Below are positions 8,662-18,700 of a stretch of 64,000 nucleotides of DNA, in pieces. Within the stretch, counting starts at the first letter, position 1, and every line of letters starts with the position of its first letter. This stretch comes from Mangrovibacterium lignilyticum (GTDB lineage: Bacteria > Bacteroidota > Bacteroidia > Bacteroidales > Prolixibacteraceae). The translations under genes were made by a program, and so were the position numbers. The notes below the pieces were generated by a model. It had not been told where the DNA came from. It saw only the letters and a program-made list of their open reading frames with translations, and searched no databases. The stretch lies in assembly GCF_010882175.1 (NCBI RefSeq), contig NZ_WKLH01000005.1:62001-126000 (forward strand), written 5' to 3'.

Positions 8662-11600
8662 ATGAAAAAAAAACGATTGAATTCGTGCCGGAGTAATCTG
8701 TGTACAAGAAAAATGCTTTTATCTATGAAGCTTACAGTACTTTTAACTTTGCTCACAACACTGTCCGTGTTTGGAGGGAGTTTTGCTCAAAACTCAAAAT
8801 TGAATCTGAAAATTCAGAATCGTCAAATCAAAGATGTTTTGAACGAGATTGAGAATCAATCTAATTACTCATTTATGTACGACAACAAACAGGTTGACGT
8901 TGAGCGACATGTGAGTCTGGACGTTCAAGGAGAAAGCCTTGACGAAGTACTAATGAACATTTTTGAAGGAACTAACGTGACTTACAAAGTCATTGATCGA
9001 CATATTATGTTGGTGACTCAGGATAGTCCAAAAGTAATGAGGCAAGCAAGCAATGTTACAGGGACGGTCGTTTCGGCAACCGGCGAACCGCTACCGGGTG
9101 TTACCATTGTTATTAAAGGGACAAACATTGGAACGATCACTGATTTTGATGGTAATTTCAGTTTGAAAGATGTCAGTTCTTCTGATGTTTTGGTGTTCAG
9201 TTTCATCGGTATGGTTTCTCAGGAGATACCGGTTGGAACTCAGTCCACATTTGCCATTGTCTTAGAGGAAGAAACGGTAGGCGTTGACGAGGTTGTTGTA
9301 ATCGGTTATGGTACAACTTCCAGAAAAGATTTTACCGGATCTGTTTCCAGAGTCGATATGGAAAATTCTCCTTTAGCATTAACCCCACGTACCGATGTAT
9401 CAGATGCGTTGAGAGCTGTAGTGCCTGGTATGACAGTTTCACAGCAGCAAGGGGCAGGACAATCACCTTCCATTCTGGTAAGGGGACAAAAGTCGATTAA
9501 TTCGAGTGCTACGTCTCCTTTAATCGTGTTGGATGGCGTTATTTTCATGGGAGATATGAGAGATATTGACCCGTCAACAATTGAAGATATTACAGTGTTA
9601 AAGGATGCGACCTCAGTGGCGGCTTATGGTTCACGGGCAGCTAATGGAGTGGTTGTTATAACTACCAAATCAGGGAAAAAGGGAAAGCCGGTTATTAACT
9701 TTAATAGTTCAGTTGGTATTTCTCAGGTAATTAATAAAGCCGATGTTTTAAGCCCGGAAAATTGGGTTCGTAAAGTTAACCTGTTGCAGGGATTAGATGA
9801 AGATGCTGATCCTACTAGCTGGATGTCTCAGTTTGAAGCCGAGAATTATGCTCAGGGTAAAACAATTGATTGGCAAGACTACGTTTCACGTACCGGCGTA
9901 ACACAAAATTATGCTCTTTCAGTATCCGGAGCTAATGAGAAGTCTAATTATTATATGGCTGCGTCGTACAATAATACAGAGGGTGTTCTTATTGGCGACG
10001 ACTATTCTCGCATCGCGTTAACTTCCAGGTTAAACACCAATATCACAGATTGGCTGGAAGTGGGCGGTAATATTAATTTCAGCGTTAACGATTATTCAGG
10101 ACCAACAAATTACAATATTTATCAGTCGATCAGACTGACCCCATATGGACGTGCTTACCGGGACGAAGAAAACGGATTGTTAGAGAAATTCCCCGCTACT
10201 GAAGGAATCTACCGGACGAATCCTTTGTGGTCTGTGGAAAGTAATATGATCGACGACAATGATATGTATTATACGACCGTTTTAGACGGGCATATGTTGG
10301 TTGATATTCCATGGATAAAAGGGTTGAGCTACAGAATGAATTATTCTTATACCCTTAAAAATGTAGAACGCGATTATTTTACGCATGAAGGATACTACGT
10401 TTTGGAAGGTACCTCAGATGATCGGTATTCGGCATCTAGCTTATCTAACTTTTTAACCAGTGCAAACGGTTATAGTGCCCGAACAAAAAGTGTCGGTTGG
10501 GTATGGGATAACATCATTAATTATAAGCAAGCCTTTGGAAAACACTACATTAATTTCACAGGCGTATATACACGCGACTCGTATGATTATAAATATAAAC
10601 GCGTAGACGGCTCTGATTTCTCCGATTTAGGTAATACCGAATTAGGGTACAACGGTCTGACTTACGCGAAAACACAAACGATTAACTCATTCAATAATAC
10701 CCTGAAAACGAATATTGGCTATTTGGCCCGTATCAATTATAACTACGCCGACAAATATCACTTAACGACTTCTGTAAGAAGGGACGGATCTTCTGTTTTC
10801 GGTGAAAATTCGAAATGGGGGACCTTCTATTCGTTAGGACTGGGATGGACAGTTACCAATGAAGGGTTTATGGAAGATGTGGATAAAGTTGATTACTTAA
10901 AGCTAAAACTTTCATGGGGACAGAATGGTAATCAGTCGTTAAGTCCTTATCAAACACTTTCAACATTGACTTTGGGACAAGCAGGTGGGTATAGCTATCC
11001 TTTCGGAAACACCTCAGAGGTATCATGGGGACAGCGTATTGCTGCACTTGGAAATACTGATTTAGGTTGGGAGAAAACTTCAGCTATTAATACTGGTTTC
11101 GAGCTAACGATGTTTAAAAATAAGATCAGCTTGAATACCGATTTCTATGTTTCCCAAACGACCAATCAAATTTTTGAACGGAATATCCCGGTAATGGGAA
11201 ATGGTATTACCTCAATTGATGCAACCTTAGGACAGGTAAATAACTGGGGGCTTGAAGCAACGTTGACGACTACAAATGTGAAAAATTCCAAGATCGAATG
11301 GACTTCTTCGTTAACGTACTATTTGAATCGAAATAAACTAAAAGAGTTATACGGAGACGGGAATGACGATATTTCAAATAGCCTGTTCTTAGGAGAATCA
11401 CTTGGCGCAATTTATGGTTACAAACCAATTGGCATTGTTCAGGAAGATGATGCAGAATACATGAATATTACGGGAGCTGTTCCCGGCGATGTGAAATTTT
11501 ACGATAGAGAAGGCGACGGAATTGATGCCAACGACCGTGTCATTCTGGGGTATAATAAAGATAATTTCAGAATGTCGTTTGCCAATACTGTCAGATACAA

Positions 11601-12033
11601 AGGCTTCGAGCTTTATGCATTGTTATCAGGTGTGTTTGGAGGAAACGGATACTATCAGTCATCAAATATCTATGCTTACCGGACTGCAAGTGATGTGGTA
11701 TTCGATAATAACTTTAATCATGGCTGGTGGACTGCGGAAAATAAGAGCGATAAATATCCTCGCATTGGTTATACTGACGGACGCTACAATCCATTGCAAT
11801 CGCGCGGGTTTGTTCGCTTACAGAACGTGAGTCTGTCTTATACGTTTGATCAGTTGTGGGTGAAGGCATTAAACTTAAGCAATTTCAGAGTTTACGCTTC
11901 AGCAACAAATTTATTCACAATCACTGGATGGGAAGGCGGAGATCCTGAAACAGGACAGACTTTAGGAAGTGGATATTCCTATGGTTATCCGTTGTCATCT
12001 ACCTATTCTTTCGGATTAAGTTTAACGTTTTAA
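8662..12033 (+). CDS. SusC/RagA-type TonB-dependent transporter with STN signalling domain
   Basis: 1123 residues. A long basic leader and signal peptide (to ~43, FGGSFAQ) are followed by a secretin/TonB short N-terminal (STN) domain (~45-115), a carboxypeptidase-regulatory-like domain (~131-210, VTGTVVSATGEPLPGVTI), a plug domain starting with DEVVVIGYGTTSRKDFTGSV (~220-340, including PLIVLDGVIF and TSVAAYGSRAANGVVVITTK) and an outer-membrane barrel ending in FGLSLTF. The STN domain marks it as the transducer that contacts the FecR protein encoded just upstream. It pairs with the SusD-type lipoprotein 16 bases downstream. Substrate unknown; no enzyme gene is in this unit. Confidence 0.95.
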   Translation: MKKKRLNSCRSNLCTRKMLLSMKLTVLLTLLTTLSVFGGSFAQNSKLNLKIQNRQIKDVLNEIENQSNYSFMYDNKQVDVERHVSLDVQGESLDEVLMNIFEGTNVTYKVIDRHIMLVTQDSPKVMRQASNVTGTVVSATGEPLPGVTIVIKGTNIGTITDFDGNFSLKDVSSSDVLVFSFIGMVSQEIPVGTQSTFAIVLEEETVGVDEVVVIGYGTTSRKDFTGSVSRVDMENSPLALTPRTDVSDALRAVVPGMTVSQQQGAGQSPSILVRGQKSINSSATSPLIVLDGVIFMGDMRDIDPSTIEDITVLKDATSVAAYGSRAANGVVVITTKSGKKGKPVINFNSSVGISQVINKADVLSPENWVRKVNLLQGLDEDADPTSWMSQFEAENYAQGKTIDWQDYVSRTGVTQNYALSVSGANEKSNYYMAASYNNTEGVLIGDDYSRIALTSRLNTNITDWLEVGGNINFSVNDYSGPTNYNIYQSIRLTPYGRAYRDEENGLLEKFPATEGIYRTNPLWSVESNMIDDNDMYYTTVLDGHMLVDIPWIKGLSYRMNYSYTLKNVERDYFTHEGYYVLEGTSDDRYSASSLSNFLTSANGYSARTKSVGWVWDNIINYKQAFGKHYINFTGVYTRDSYDYKYKRVDGSDFSDLGNTELGYNGLTYAKTQTINSFNNTLKTNIGYLARINYNYADKYHLTTSVRRDGSSVFGENSKWGTFYSLGLGWTVTNEGFMEDVDKVDYLKLKLSWGQNGNQSLSPYQTLSTLTLGQAGGYSYPFGNTSEVSWGQRIAALGNTDLGWEKTSAINTGFELTMFKNKISLNTDFYVSQTTNQIFERNIPVMGNGITSIDATLGQVNNWGLEATLTTTNVKNSKIEWTSSLTYYLNRNKLKELYGDGNDDISNSLFLGESLGAIYGYKPIGIVQEDDAEYMNITGAVPGDVKFYDREGDGIDANDRVILGYNKDNFRMSFANTVRYKGFELYALLSGVFGGNGYYQSSNIYAYRTASDVVFDNNFNHGWWTAENKSDKYPRIGYTDGRYNPLQSRGFVRLQNVSLSYTFDQLWVKALNLSNFRVYASATNLFTITGWEGGDPETGQTLGSGYSYGYPLSSTYSFGLSLTF

Positions 12034-12049
12034 TTAAAAGAAGATCATA

Positions 12050-13792
12050 ATGAAAACAAAGATATTTTTCCAGCTTAGTTTAGGGCTTTTATTGTTGCTC
12101 TTTATTAATGCATGTAACGATGAGGACTTCTTAACTGAAGAGCCAGAAACCTTTTATACGACCGAAAACTCTTATAATACAGCATCACAAGTAGATGCAA
12201 GTGTCACCAATATGTATGTACACATTCGGTATTGGTTTCAAAATAATTACTTCATGAAAGGGCAGGGAACAGACTTGCTGGATACTCCATACTGGAGATG
12301 TAGTGGAAACGGTTACTCAAATTTTAGTTCATGGAGTTCTGAGTACGGATCGGTAAGAGATGTCTGGAATGCTTTCTACCAGCTTGTAAGTTATGCCAAT
12401 CAAACACTTGAAGGAGCTGAGTCGAGTAATTTTACATGGGATAATCTGGATGACTACAACTATGTTATTGCCCAATCTAAGTTTTTCCGGGGTTTTGCAT
12501 ATATGACATTGGCCGAGTTGTACGGAGGAGTTCCTCTTGTTGATGAGTTTTACACAACACCCAAATATGACTTTGTTCGTTCCTCACGCGAGGAAACATA
12601 TCATTTTGCAATTAACGATCTGCTGGCAGCTTTAGATGGCATGCCTGATTATCCAAGTGAAGCAGGGCGTGTAGCTAAAGGTGCAACATGTCACTATCTG
12701 TCGGAAGCCTATCTTGGATTGGCCAACGAATTGGATGATAATACGGCCTATCTTGATTCATCAATTTACTATGCCAGCGAAGCGATTAATTTGCATAGTT
12801 TAATGACCAGTCGTTTCGGATCGAGATCAAATCCTAACGGAGGAGCTGCGATGAATGGCGTTGAAGCTTATTACGAAGATGGTGATGTGTTTTTTGATCT
12901 TTTCCAACGTGGTAATTTGGACTATGAAGAAGGAAATACCGAAGCGCTTTGGACCCTTGAGAATGACTACGATGTTTATTTAGCCTATGGCGGAAACAAT
13001 TATCTGGCCTATCCTCGTGAATTTTCACCGGTATTGCGGAATGCTTTTTGGGACGCTGACCATAAGGAACAAAATGCCAGTCCATGGTTGTCGTTGATCG
13101 ACGCTTATGTTGGTGGTCGCGGTGTATCCAGTATCAGACCGACAGAATATGTTGTGAATGATGTTTGGCAGGGTGATTTTGCAGAAGACATCCGGAACTC
13201 CGGCACAAATATTAGACGTGAATTCATGTGTATGGATCCGACGTCGTCTTATTATGGAGATACCGTCAGCTTGGATATGTTGGATCAGACAACCCTGGAA
13301 CGCTTATATCCAATCTGGACTAAGTTAGCACCCGTTGACGATTGGGGTTACGAAGACCTGTCAGATGGAGGTAACCGCTCCAACATGTATCGCGACGAAT
13401 ATGCTTGCCGTTTGGCAGAAACTTATTTGTTGCGGGCTGAAGCCTATTTTAGAAAAGGAAGTAGTGACCTGGCTGCAGCCGACATCAATGTGTTAAGAGC
13501 TCGTGCACAATGTACGTATATGGCGACATCAGCTGATATTTCAATCGATTTTATTCTGGATGAGCGTACACGCGAATTATTTTCCGAAGAACGGAGATGG
13601 TGTACCTTGTTAAGGATGGGTGACAATGTAGCCATTGAGCGTATCTCAAAATACTCGTATTATGCAGGTTCCGAAAGTTCCTATTTCCAAGGTACCAGTG
13701 CAGTACCAGGTGGATGGAGCTTATTTCCAATTCCACAATCAACCATTGATGCGAACCTGGATGTAGAACTGGAACAAAATACAGGTTGGTAA
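12050..13792 (+). CDS. SusD/RagB-type surface glycan-binding lipoprotein
   Basis: 580 residues with signal peptide and lipobox ending at Cys22 (LLFINAC). The TPR-rich SusD fold is shown by FFRGFAYMTLAELYGGVPLV near residue 145 and the end region ERTRELFSEERRWCTLLRMG, with the terminal LEQNTGW typical for the family. It forms the lid of the SusC barrel encoded upstream. The gene is the last of the sigma-regulated unit and is followed by a terminator. Confidence 0.95.
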   Translation: MKTKIFFQLSLGLLLLLFINACNDEDFLTEEPETFYTTENSYNTASQVDASVTNMYVHIRYWFQNNYFMKGQGTDLLDTPYWRCSGNGYSNFSSWSSEYGSVRDVWNAFYQLVSYANQTLEGAESSNFTWDNLDDYNYVIAQSKFFRGFAYMTLAELYGGVPLVDEFYTTPKYDFVRSSREETYHFAINDLLAALDGMPDYPSEAGRVAKGATCHYLSEAYLGLANELDDNTAYLDSSIYYASEAINLHSLMTSRFGSRSNPNGGAAMNGVEAYYEDGDVFFDLFQRGNLDYEEGNTEALWTLENDYDVYLAYGGNNYLAYPREFSPVLRNAFWDADHKEQNASPWLSLIDAYVGGRGVSSIRPTEYVVNDVWQGDFAEDIRNSGTNIRREFMCMDPTSSYYGDTVSLDMLDQTTLERLYPIWTKLAPVDDWGYEDLSDGGNRSNMYRDEYACRLAETYLLRAEAYFRKGSSDLAAADINVLRARAQCTYMATSADISIDFILDERTRELFSEERRWCTLLRMGDNVAIERISKYSYYAGSESSYFQGTSAVPGGWSLFPIPQSTIDANLDVELEQNTGW

Positions 13793-13881
13793 AAGACAAC
13801 GAAATTAGATTGATCCGCTCTCTTTCTATTCACAAGGATTAATGGAATTGCAGATCAACTATCGATTTTATTCATTGAAAT

Positions 13882-13924
13882 GAAAGGCTGTTCGAAGAAA
13901 TTCGGGCAGCCTTTCTGTTTTGTT
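13882..13924 (+). terminator. Rho-independent terminator after the first susD
   Basis: GAAAGGCTG (13882-13890) pairs with CAGCCTTTC (13907-13915), extended by an inner CGAA/TTCG pair, followed by TGTTTTGTT. It closes the ECF-regulated susC-susD transcript. Confidence 0.8.
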
Positions 13925-13967
13925 AGGGGTATAATAAGTCGATTGAACTACAAAAATAGACATGATT

Positions 13968-14198
13968 CCGCCTGTTTCTGGTCAGAATGCGTCGTTCCCG
14001 CGTTCAAAAGCACGACGCTTTAGACAGAACCCGTCATGCTTTCAGCGCAAAGAACAACGCTGCATGCTGAAACCGTCATCCTTTCAGCGTAAAGAACAAC
14101 GCAACATGCTGAAACCGTCCTGGTTTCAACGCAAAGAATGACGCAATTGACTGAACCCGTCACGCTTTCAGTCAAAAGAAGGGGGCAATTTGAAGCTT
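13968..14198. repeat. Degenerate 21-bp tandem repeat array, locus 1
   Basis: About eleven units in constant 21-bp register, best preserved from 14031 to 14156, where two alternating unit types give a 42-bp period. Type a opens with CCGTCATGCTTTCAGCG, type b with GAACAACGCTGCATGC. Units at 14031, 14073, 14115 and 14157 are the clearest. There are no unique spacers, so it is not CRISPR. Because 21 is a multiple of three, frames through the array stay open by construction; the minus-strand frame 14020-14283 is therefore not taken as a gene. The translated minus-strand heptads (SACSVV, LCAERMT) resemble those of the second array at 43063. Confidence 0.75.
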
Positions 14199-14316
14199 TT
14201 GAGCGTGTCCAATGGTAATGCTTACCAAATGGTGTCAAAAAAGAAGCTCCCAAATTCTTGCGAATGTGAGAGCTCTCCATCAATGTATGTAAAAATCTAA
14301 CTAAAACTTTCAGTCT

Positions 14317-15486
14317 TTAATTGTCGAAGACGGACAGGTCCCAGTCTTCGGCCCATTTGATCGTTGGTTTTCCAGCTACAAACTGAATAGGGAGCCAAAT
14401 GTAACGGCCGTCAATCGGATTCTTCGGTGTCCAGCGGTCACCCATGTAAATGAAAGCGTCTTCTTTACCCTGAACAGGTAAAATATAGGTGCTTTGCGAA
14501 TGGAAAGTCAAGTCAGCATCCTCGCCAACACACGGATTGCCCATCGACTCCCAAGGTCCCCAAATTGATTTGGCTTCGAACAGGCGGGCTGCATTCGGAT
14601 CCCAACCGGTACATCCGGAAGCCATCAGGTAATAGGTGCCGTCCTTCTTGAAAAGGGCAGGAGCCTCGTTGTGTCCGGCCGGAAAAATGCGAATATATTT
14701 CCCCGTGAAATCCTGGTAATCGTCCGTTAACTCCGAGATGTGCAGAGTCAGGTTATCTTCCGAAGCATGAATGTGATATGCTTTGCCATCATCGTCGACA
14801 AAAAGCTGCATATCGCGTGCCATTTGGCCACCTTCAAATTCCCGTTGCAAAAACATGCCTTCATCGATCGCTTTGTACCAATCGGGAGTCCACCATTTCA
14901 ATTCCGGGTCATACTCCTTTGTTTTCAGTTCTTCCGAATAATCTACCGGCCATTCCTGCGCATTCGGACGCAGTGATTTGACGAATGTATAGGGTCCGGT
15001 TGCTTTATCGCTCACGGCCAGAGCTGTTCTGGCAGCACCGTAACCCTGACCTTTTAATTCCAGGTGGAACCACATCACAAATTTGCCTGTCATTTCATTG
15101 TAAATCACTTTGGGACGTTCGATCACGGCACCTTTTTCAATGTCGGAACCTGCCTCATTTGAAACCGGGAGGGCAATGCCTTCATTTTTCCAGTTATAAA
15201 GATCGGTCGACGAATAACAGCTCACTCCGACCTGGGCTGAATTGCCTCCTTTTCCGGCCGTTTTAAACTCGCCAAACCAGTAATAGGTGTTGTTGTAATA
15301 TAAAATACCTCCGCCATGTGCGTTGATATGGACGCTGTCTGTGTCAACCCAAATCTCGCCGGGTTTAAAACTGTGATTATATTTCGCAACCTGTTCTTTT
15401 GGGCTGCAACTAATCAGGGCAACGATGGCCAATAGGGCCAGCAGTACCGGGAACGTTTTTGACGCTATTGTCGGTTTTACCTTCAT
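14317..15486 (-). CDS. GH43-type lipoprotein, possible exo-beta-1,3-galactanase
   Basis: 389 residues with lipobox at Cys27 (VALISC), so probably anchored in an outer-membrane leaflet. The five-bladed propeller fold of clan GH-F is indicated by HINAHGGGILYYNNTYYWFGE (~53-72), ERPKVIYN (~123), NEAPALFKKDGTYYLMASGC (~273-292) and a C-terminal blade. The AHGGG start and the Glu274 / Gln331 pair, 57 residues apart, resemble exo-beta-1,3-galactanases of subfamily GH43_24, in which a glutamine occupies the usual catalytic-base position (recalled from the Phanerochaete enzyme). GH43_34 is the main alternative. It lies downstream of the HTCS on the same strand but has its own -7 box. It would release galactose from beta-1,3-galactan ends. 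Confidence 0.75.
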   Translation of the reverse strand: MKVKPTIASKTFPVLLALLAIVALISCSPKEQVAKYNHSFKPGEIWVDTDSVHINAHGGGILYYNNTYYWFGEFKTAGKGGNSAQVGVSCYSSTDLYNWKNEGIALPVSNEAGSDIEKGAVIERPKVIYNEMTGKFVMWFHLELKGQGYGAARTALAVSDKATGPYTFVKSLRPNAQEWPVDYSEELKTKEYDPELKWWTPDWYKAIDEGMFLQREFEGGQMARDMQLFVDDDGKAYHIHASEDNLTLHISELTDDYQDFTGKYIRIFPAGHNEAPALFKKDGTYYLMASGCTGWDPNAARLFEAKSIWGPWESMGNPCVGEDADLTFHSQSTYILPVQGKEDAFIYMGDRWTPKNPIDGRYIWLPIQFVAGKPTIKWAEDWDLSVFDN

Positions 15487-15575
15487 CTTTTTTGCTTTTT
15501 ATGGTTGACTTAAGGAAGAGTCTTGCTTCATACGATTTCCTTTCTGTCGATCTGCTTCTTCCTGTTGTATGAGGA

Positions 15576-15583
15576 CAAACATA
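15576..15583 (-). promoter_or_regulatory. -7 box for the GH43-type gene
   Basis: The minus strand reads TATGTTTG here, a match to TAnnTTTG, about 90 bases upstream of the ATG at 15486. It suggests that the glycosidase can be transcribed independently of the HTCS gene. Confidence 0.5.
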
Positions 15584-15648
15584 GCGTCAAATGCGGAACC
15601 TGGTCTTGCAGAAATTTGAAACTTGCTTGCACAAATTCGATTGTTAAA

Positions 15649-15685
15649 CAAAAAAAGCTTCTCCGGACCGGAAAAACTTCTTTTT
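15649..15685 (-). terminator. Probable terminator of the HTCS gene
   Basis: On the minus strand an imperfect hairpin around TTCCGGTCCGGAGAA is followed by CTTTTTTTG. It is about 35-70 bases beyond the HTCS stop codon at 15718. The stem has mismatches, so confidence is moderate. Confidence 0.5.
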
Positions 15686-15717
15686 ATTTATGGGATGCTG
15701 ACTTTGGTGTCGAAATG

Positions 15718-18700
15718 TTAATCCGCGTCGGAGTTTTTGTCAATATATTCTTTGGGAGTACAACCGTAGAATTCTTTAAAGCACCGGGTAAAATAGGAAG
15801 GACTGGTAAAGCCTACCATGTAAATAACTTCCGAAATAGATCGCTTGCGTTGTACCAGCATATCGGCCGCTATTCTAAGTCGCTGATTGCGAATGAATTC
15901 CTTCGCCGTTTGGCCGGTCAGTGCTTTTATTTTCCGGTAAACCTGGTTCGGGCTTATTTTGAGTTCGTTGCTGAATGCTTCGACGTCGAAATTAGGGTTA
16001 TCCAGGTTGTTTTGCACCGATTCCACCGCATTCTTCAGGAAAATCTCATCCAGCGAGGATAACTCAATTGTTTCGGGTTGAAGGATATGCTCTGTCCGAA
16101 TACGGTCCTGTATTTGCTTTTGTGTTGCCAGTATGTTCTGAATTTTCAGTTTTAACGATACTAAGTTGAAGGGTTTGTAGATGTAATCGACAGCACCCAG
16201 TTTCAGTCCTTTTATTTCATCCTCCTGCATGGTTTTTGCCGTCAGGAAAACAACGGGAATGTGTGAAATTGTAATGTCTTTTCTGGTAATGCGGCAGAAT
16301 TCAAATCCATCCATTTCCGGCATCATAATATCTGTCAGAATCAAATCAGGTATTTCCTTTTTCGCCAGCTCTAAAGCTTCTTTTCCATTGAATGCACGTA
16401 TGACACGAAATTCGGAGTCGAGGCCCGAGACCAGGAAATCATTGAGATCACCATCGTCCTCCACAATCAGGATGACAGGCTTCTTGCTATTCGCAGCAAC
16501 AGTTGCGGTGTCCGGCGTTGGGATGTCTGCAGAGGTTGATTCGTTAACCCGGCTTTCTGCGTCTGCTGGCTGTGAAATCTCCAGGTGATTTTTAACAAGC
16601 TTCGGGTTCACCGGGATCGAAATTCTAAAGCAACTGCCTTTGCCCATTTCACTTTCAACAGAAATGGTACCTCCATGTTGCTCAACCAATGCTTTTGCCA
16701 TAAACAGGCCAATCCCGCCGGTGCTCTGCGTTCGAATCTGATTGACTTGGTAGAAGCGCTCGAAGATTTTTTCCCGGTGTTCATCAGCAATGCCAATTCC
16801 GCTGTCTTCGACTTCAATAATGACCGATTTACCGGAATCGTCGTTCTCCAATCTTGCCTTTACCGCAATGAAACTGTTGTCGCGGCTGTATTTAAAGGCA
16901 TTCGAAATGAGATTGAAAATGACCTTTTCCAGTTTGTCGGGATCGACATAAGCAATAATTGCTTCTTTATCGAGCTGAATGGTGAAGTCGATTTTCCGCG
17001 ATTCGGACATGGGGATAAAGAAACGATAGGTGTCCTGCAACATTTGGCTGATATTGCAGCGCTGCGCAAAAAGCTCATCCAAAACGCCTTTTTCAATTTT
17101 CCGGAATTCCATCAGTTGATTAACCAGTCGAAGTAACTTGTTTGCGCTGTTCTCTATTAATTCAGCTTGTTTGGCGGCATAAGCGCTCAAATGTTTGTCC
17201 GATGATAATTCCCTGGCGGGTCCTAATATGAGGGTTAACGGAGTTTTTAGCTCATGAGTAATGTCGGTGAAGAAAAATGACTTCAGTTCGTTTAGGCGCA
17301 TCATCTCTTCCGTTTTCATTTTCTCAAATTTGAGTTTACCTTTTTCCTGTGCCTTTATCAAAGAGAACTTGTTGAAGAAATAAAGTAAGCCGGCAACGAA
17401 GAGTCCATAGAAAATGTATGCCCAAATGGTTTCCCACCATGGCGGAGAAATGGCTATTTGGAGTTGTGCATCCTTTTCGCTCCAAAAACCGTCGCTATTT
17501 CGGGCTTTAACCTTGAAGGTGTAGCTCCCGTGAGGAATGTTTGTATAGGTTGCCGAATTGTGTGCGCCGATATTGTTCCACTGGTTATCAAAGCCTTCCA
17601 GTTTATAGAAATAGGCATTCTTGTTCGGGTTTTTATAATCCATCGCCGAAAAGACAAAGGTTATCATTTTGTCTTTGTAAGATAAGTTCAGTTGATCGGA
17701 AAAGGGGACAGTTTTTGTCAGGTTATTCTTTGCCAGGACATCGGGGCTATTGCCGATACTTTCGTTGAAGATCTGAAAGTCGGTAATCACCACTTGAGGG
17801 GCTACAGACTTTTTAAACATGCTGTCCGGATAGAAGGTCAGGAATCCGGTTTGGTCGCCAAGGATAAATTGACCATCGTTGAATTCCAAGGCGGTGTTTC
17901 GCTCAAAACGAATGTTTTCGTAGTCTTTTGTGAAATACTCTCCGGCAATACTATCGTTTTCAATATTGAATTTTACAAACCCGCGGTATAACCGAACCCA
18001 TAGATGGCCGGATTCGTCCTCGAGCAGGTTTGTAACAATCTCATTACTTAAATAGTTAACATCCGGATACCCTTTAAATACGGTCGCTTGTTGTCCGTTC
18101 TCGGTTGTAATCGATACCTTTTTGTTGAGTCCGGAATTGGTTCCCACCCATAGATTGCCAAAGCTGTCCTGACTGATGGTATTAATTACATTGTCGTTAA
18201 TGGAATTGGGGTTTGAAGACGAATAAAAATAGTGTTCGAACAAACTGGTTTTCGGGTCAAAACAGTTGAGGCCGTGTTGTGTTCCAATCCAAACTTTGCC
18301 CGCATGGTCTTCGAAAATCGTACGAACATTGTTGTCGGTACTGTATTCTGCAGAGTTCCCTGAATTGTAGCTATCCGTACCATAGCTTCCATCCGCATTT
18401 TGAAATAGTTTGGCAAAACCATTTTGCAGTGTTCCCACCCAGACGACTCCCGGATATTTGTCCGAAATTGTTATGCTGCTCACTTTGTTGCCGGGAATGG
18501 AGGGTGTTGTCTGTTGGTTGAAAATCAGCTTTTTATTTTGATTAAGCAGATAGTCAGCGGTGTAACTATAGTGAAGCAGACCGGCATCTTCTGTCCCTAC
18601 CCACAAACCGGTAGAGTCAGCGGCCAAGTCAAGAATGGAATTGGACGAATAAACAGTTTCCCCCATTTTATATTCCGGGCGACCGTATTGTTTCCGGAGA

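Noticed and set aside
14020-14283. Minus-strand 87-codon frame over the first 21-bp array
   Set aside because: Same reason: it is mostly translated repeat and has no ribosome binding site or domain.
15523-16062. Plus-strand 179-codon frame
   Set aside because: Antisense shadow of the HTCS AraC domain.
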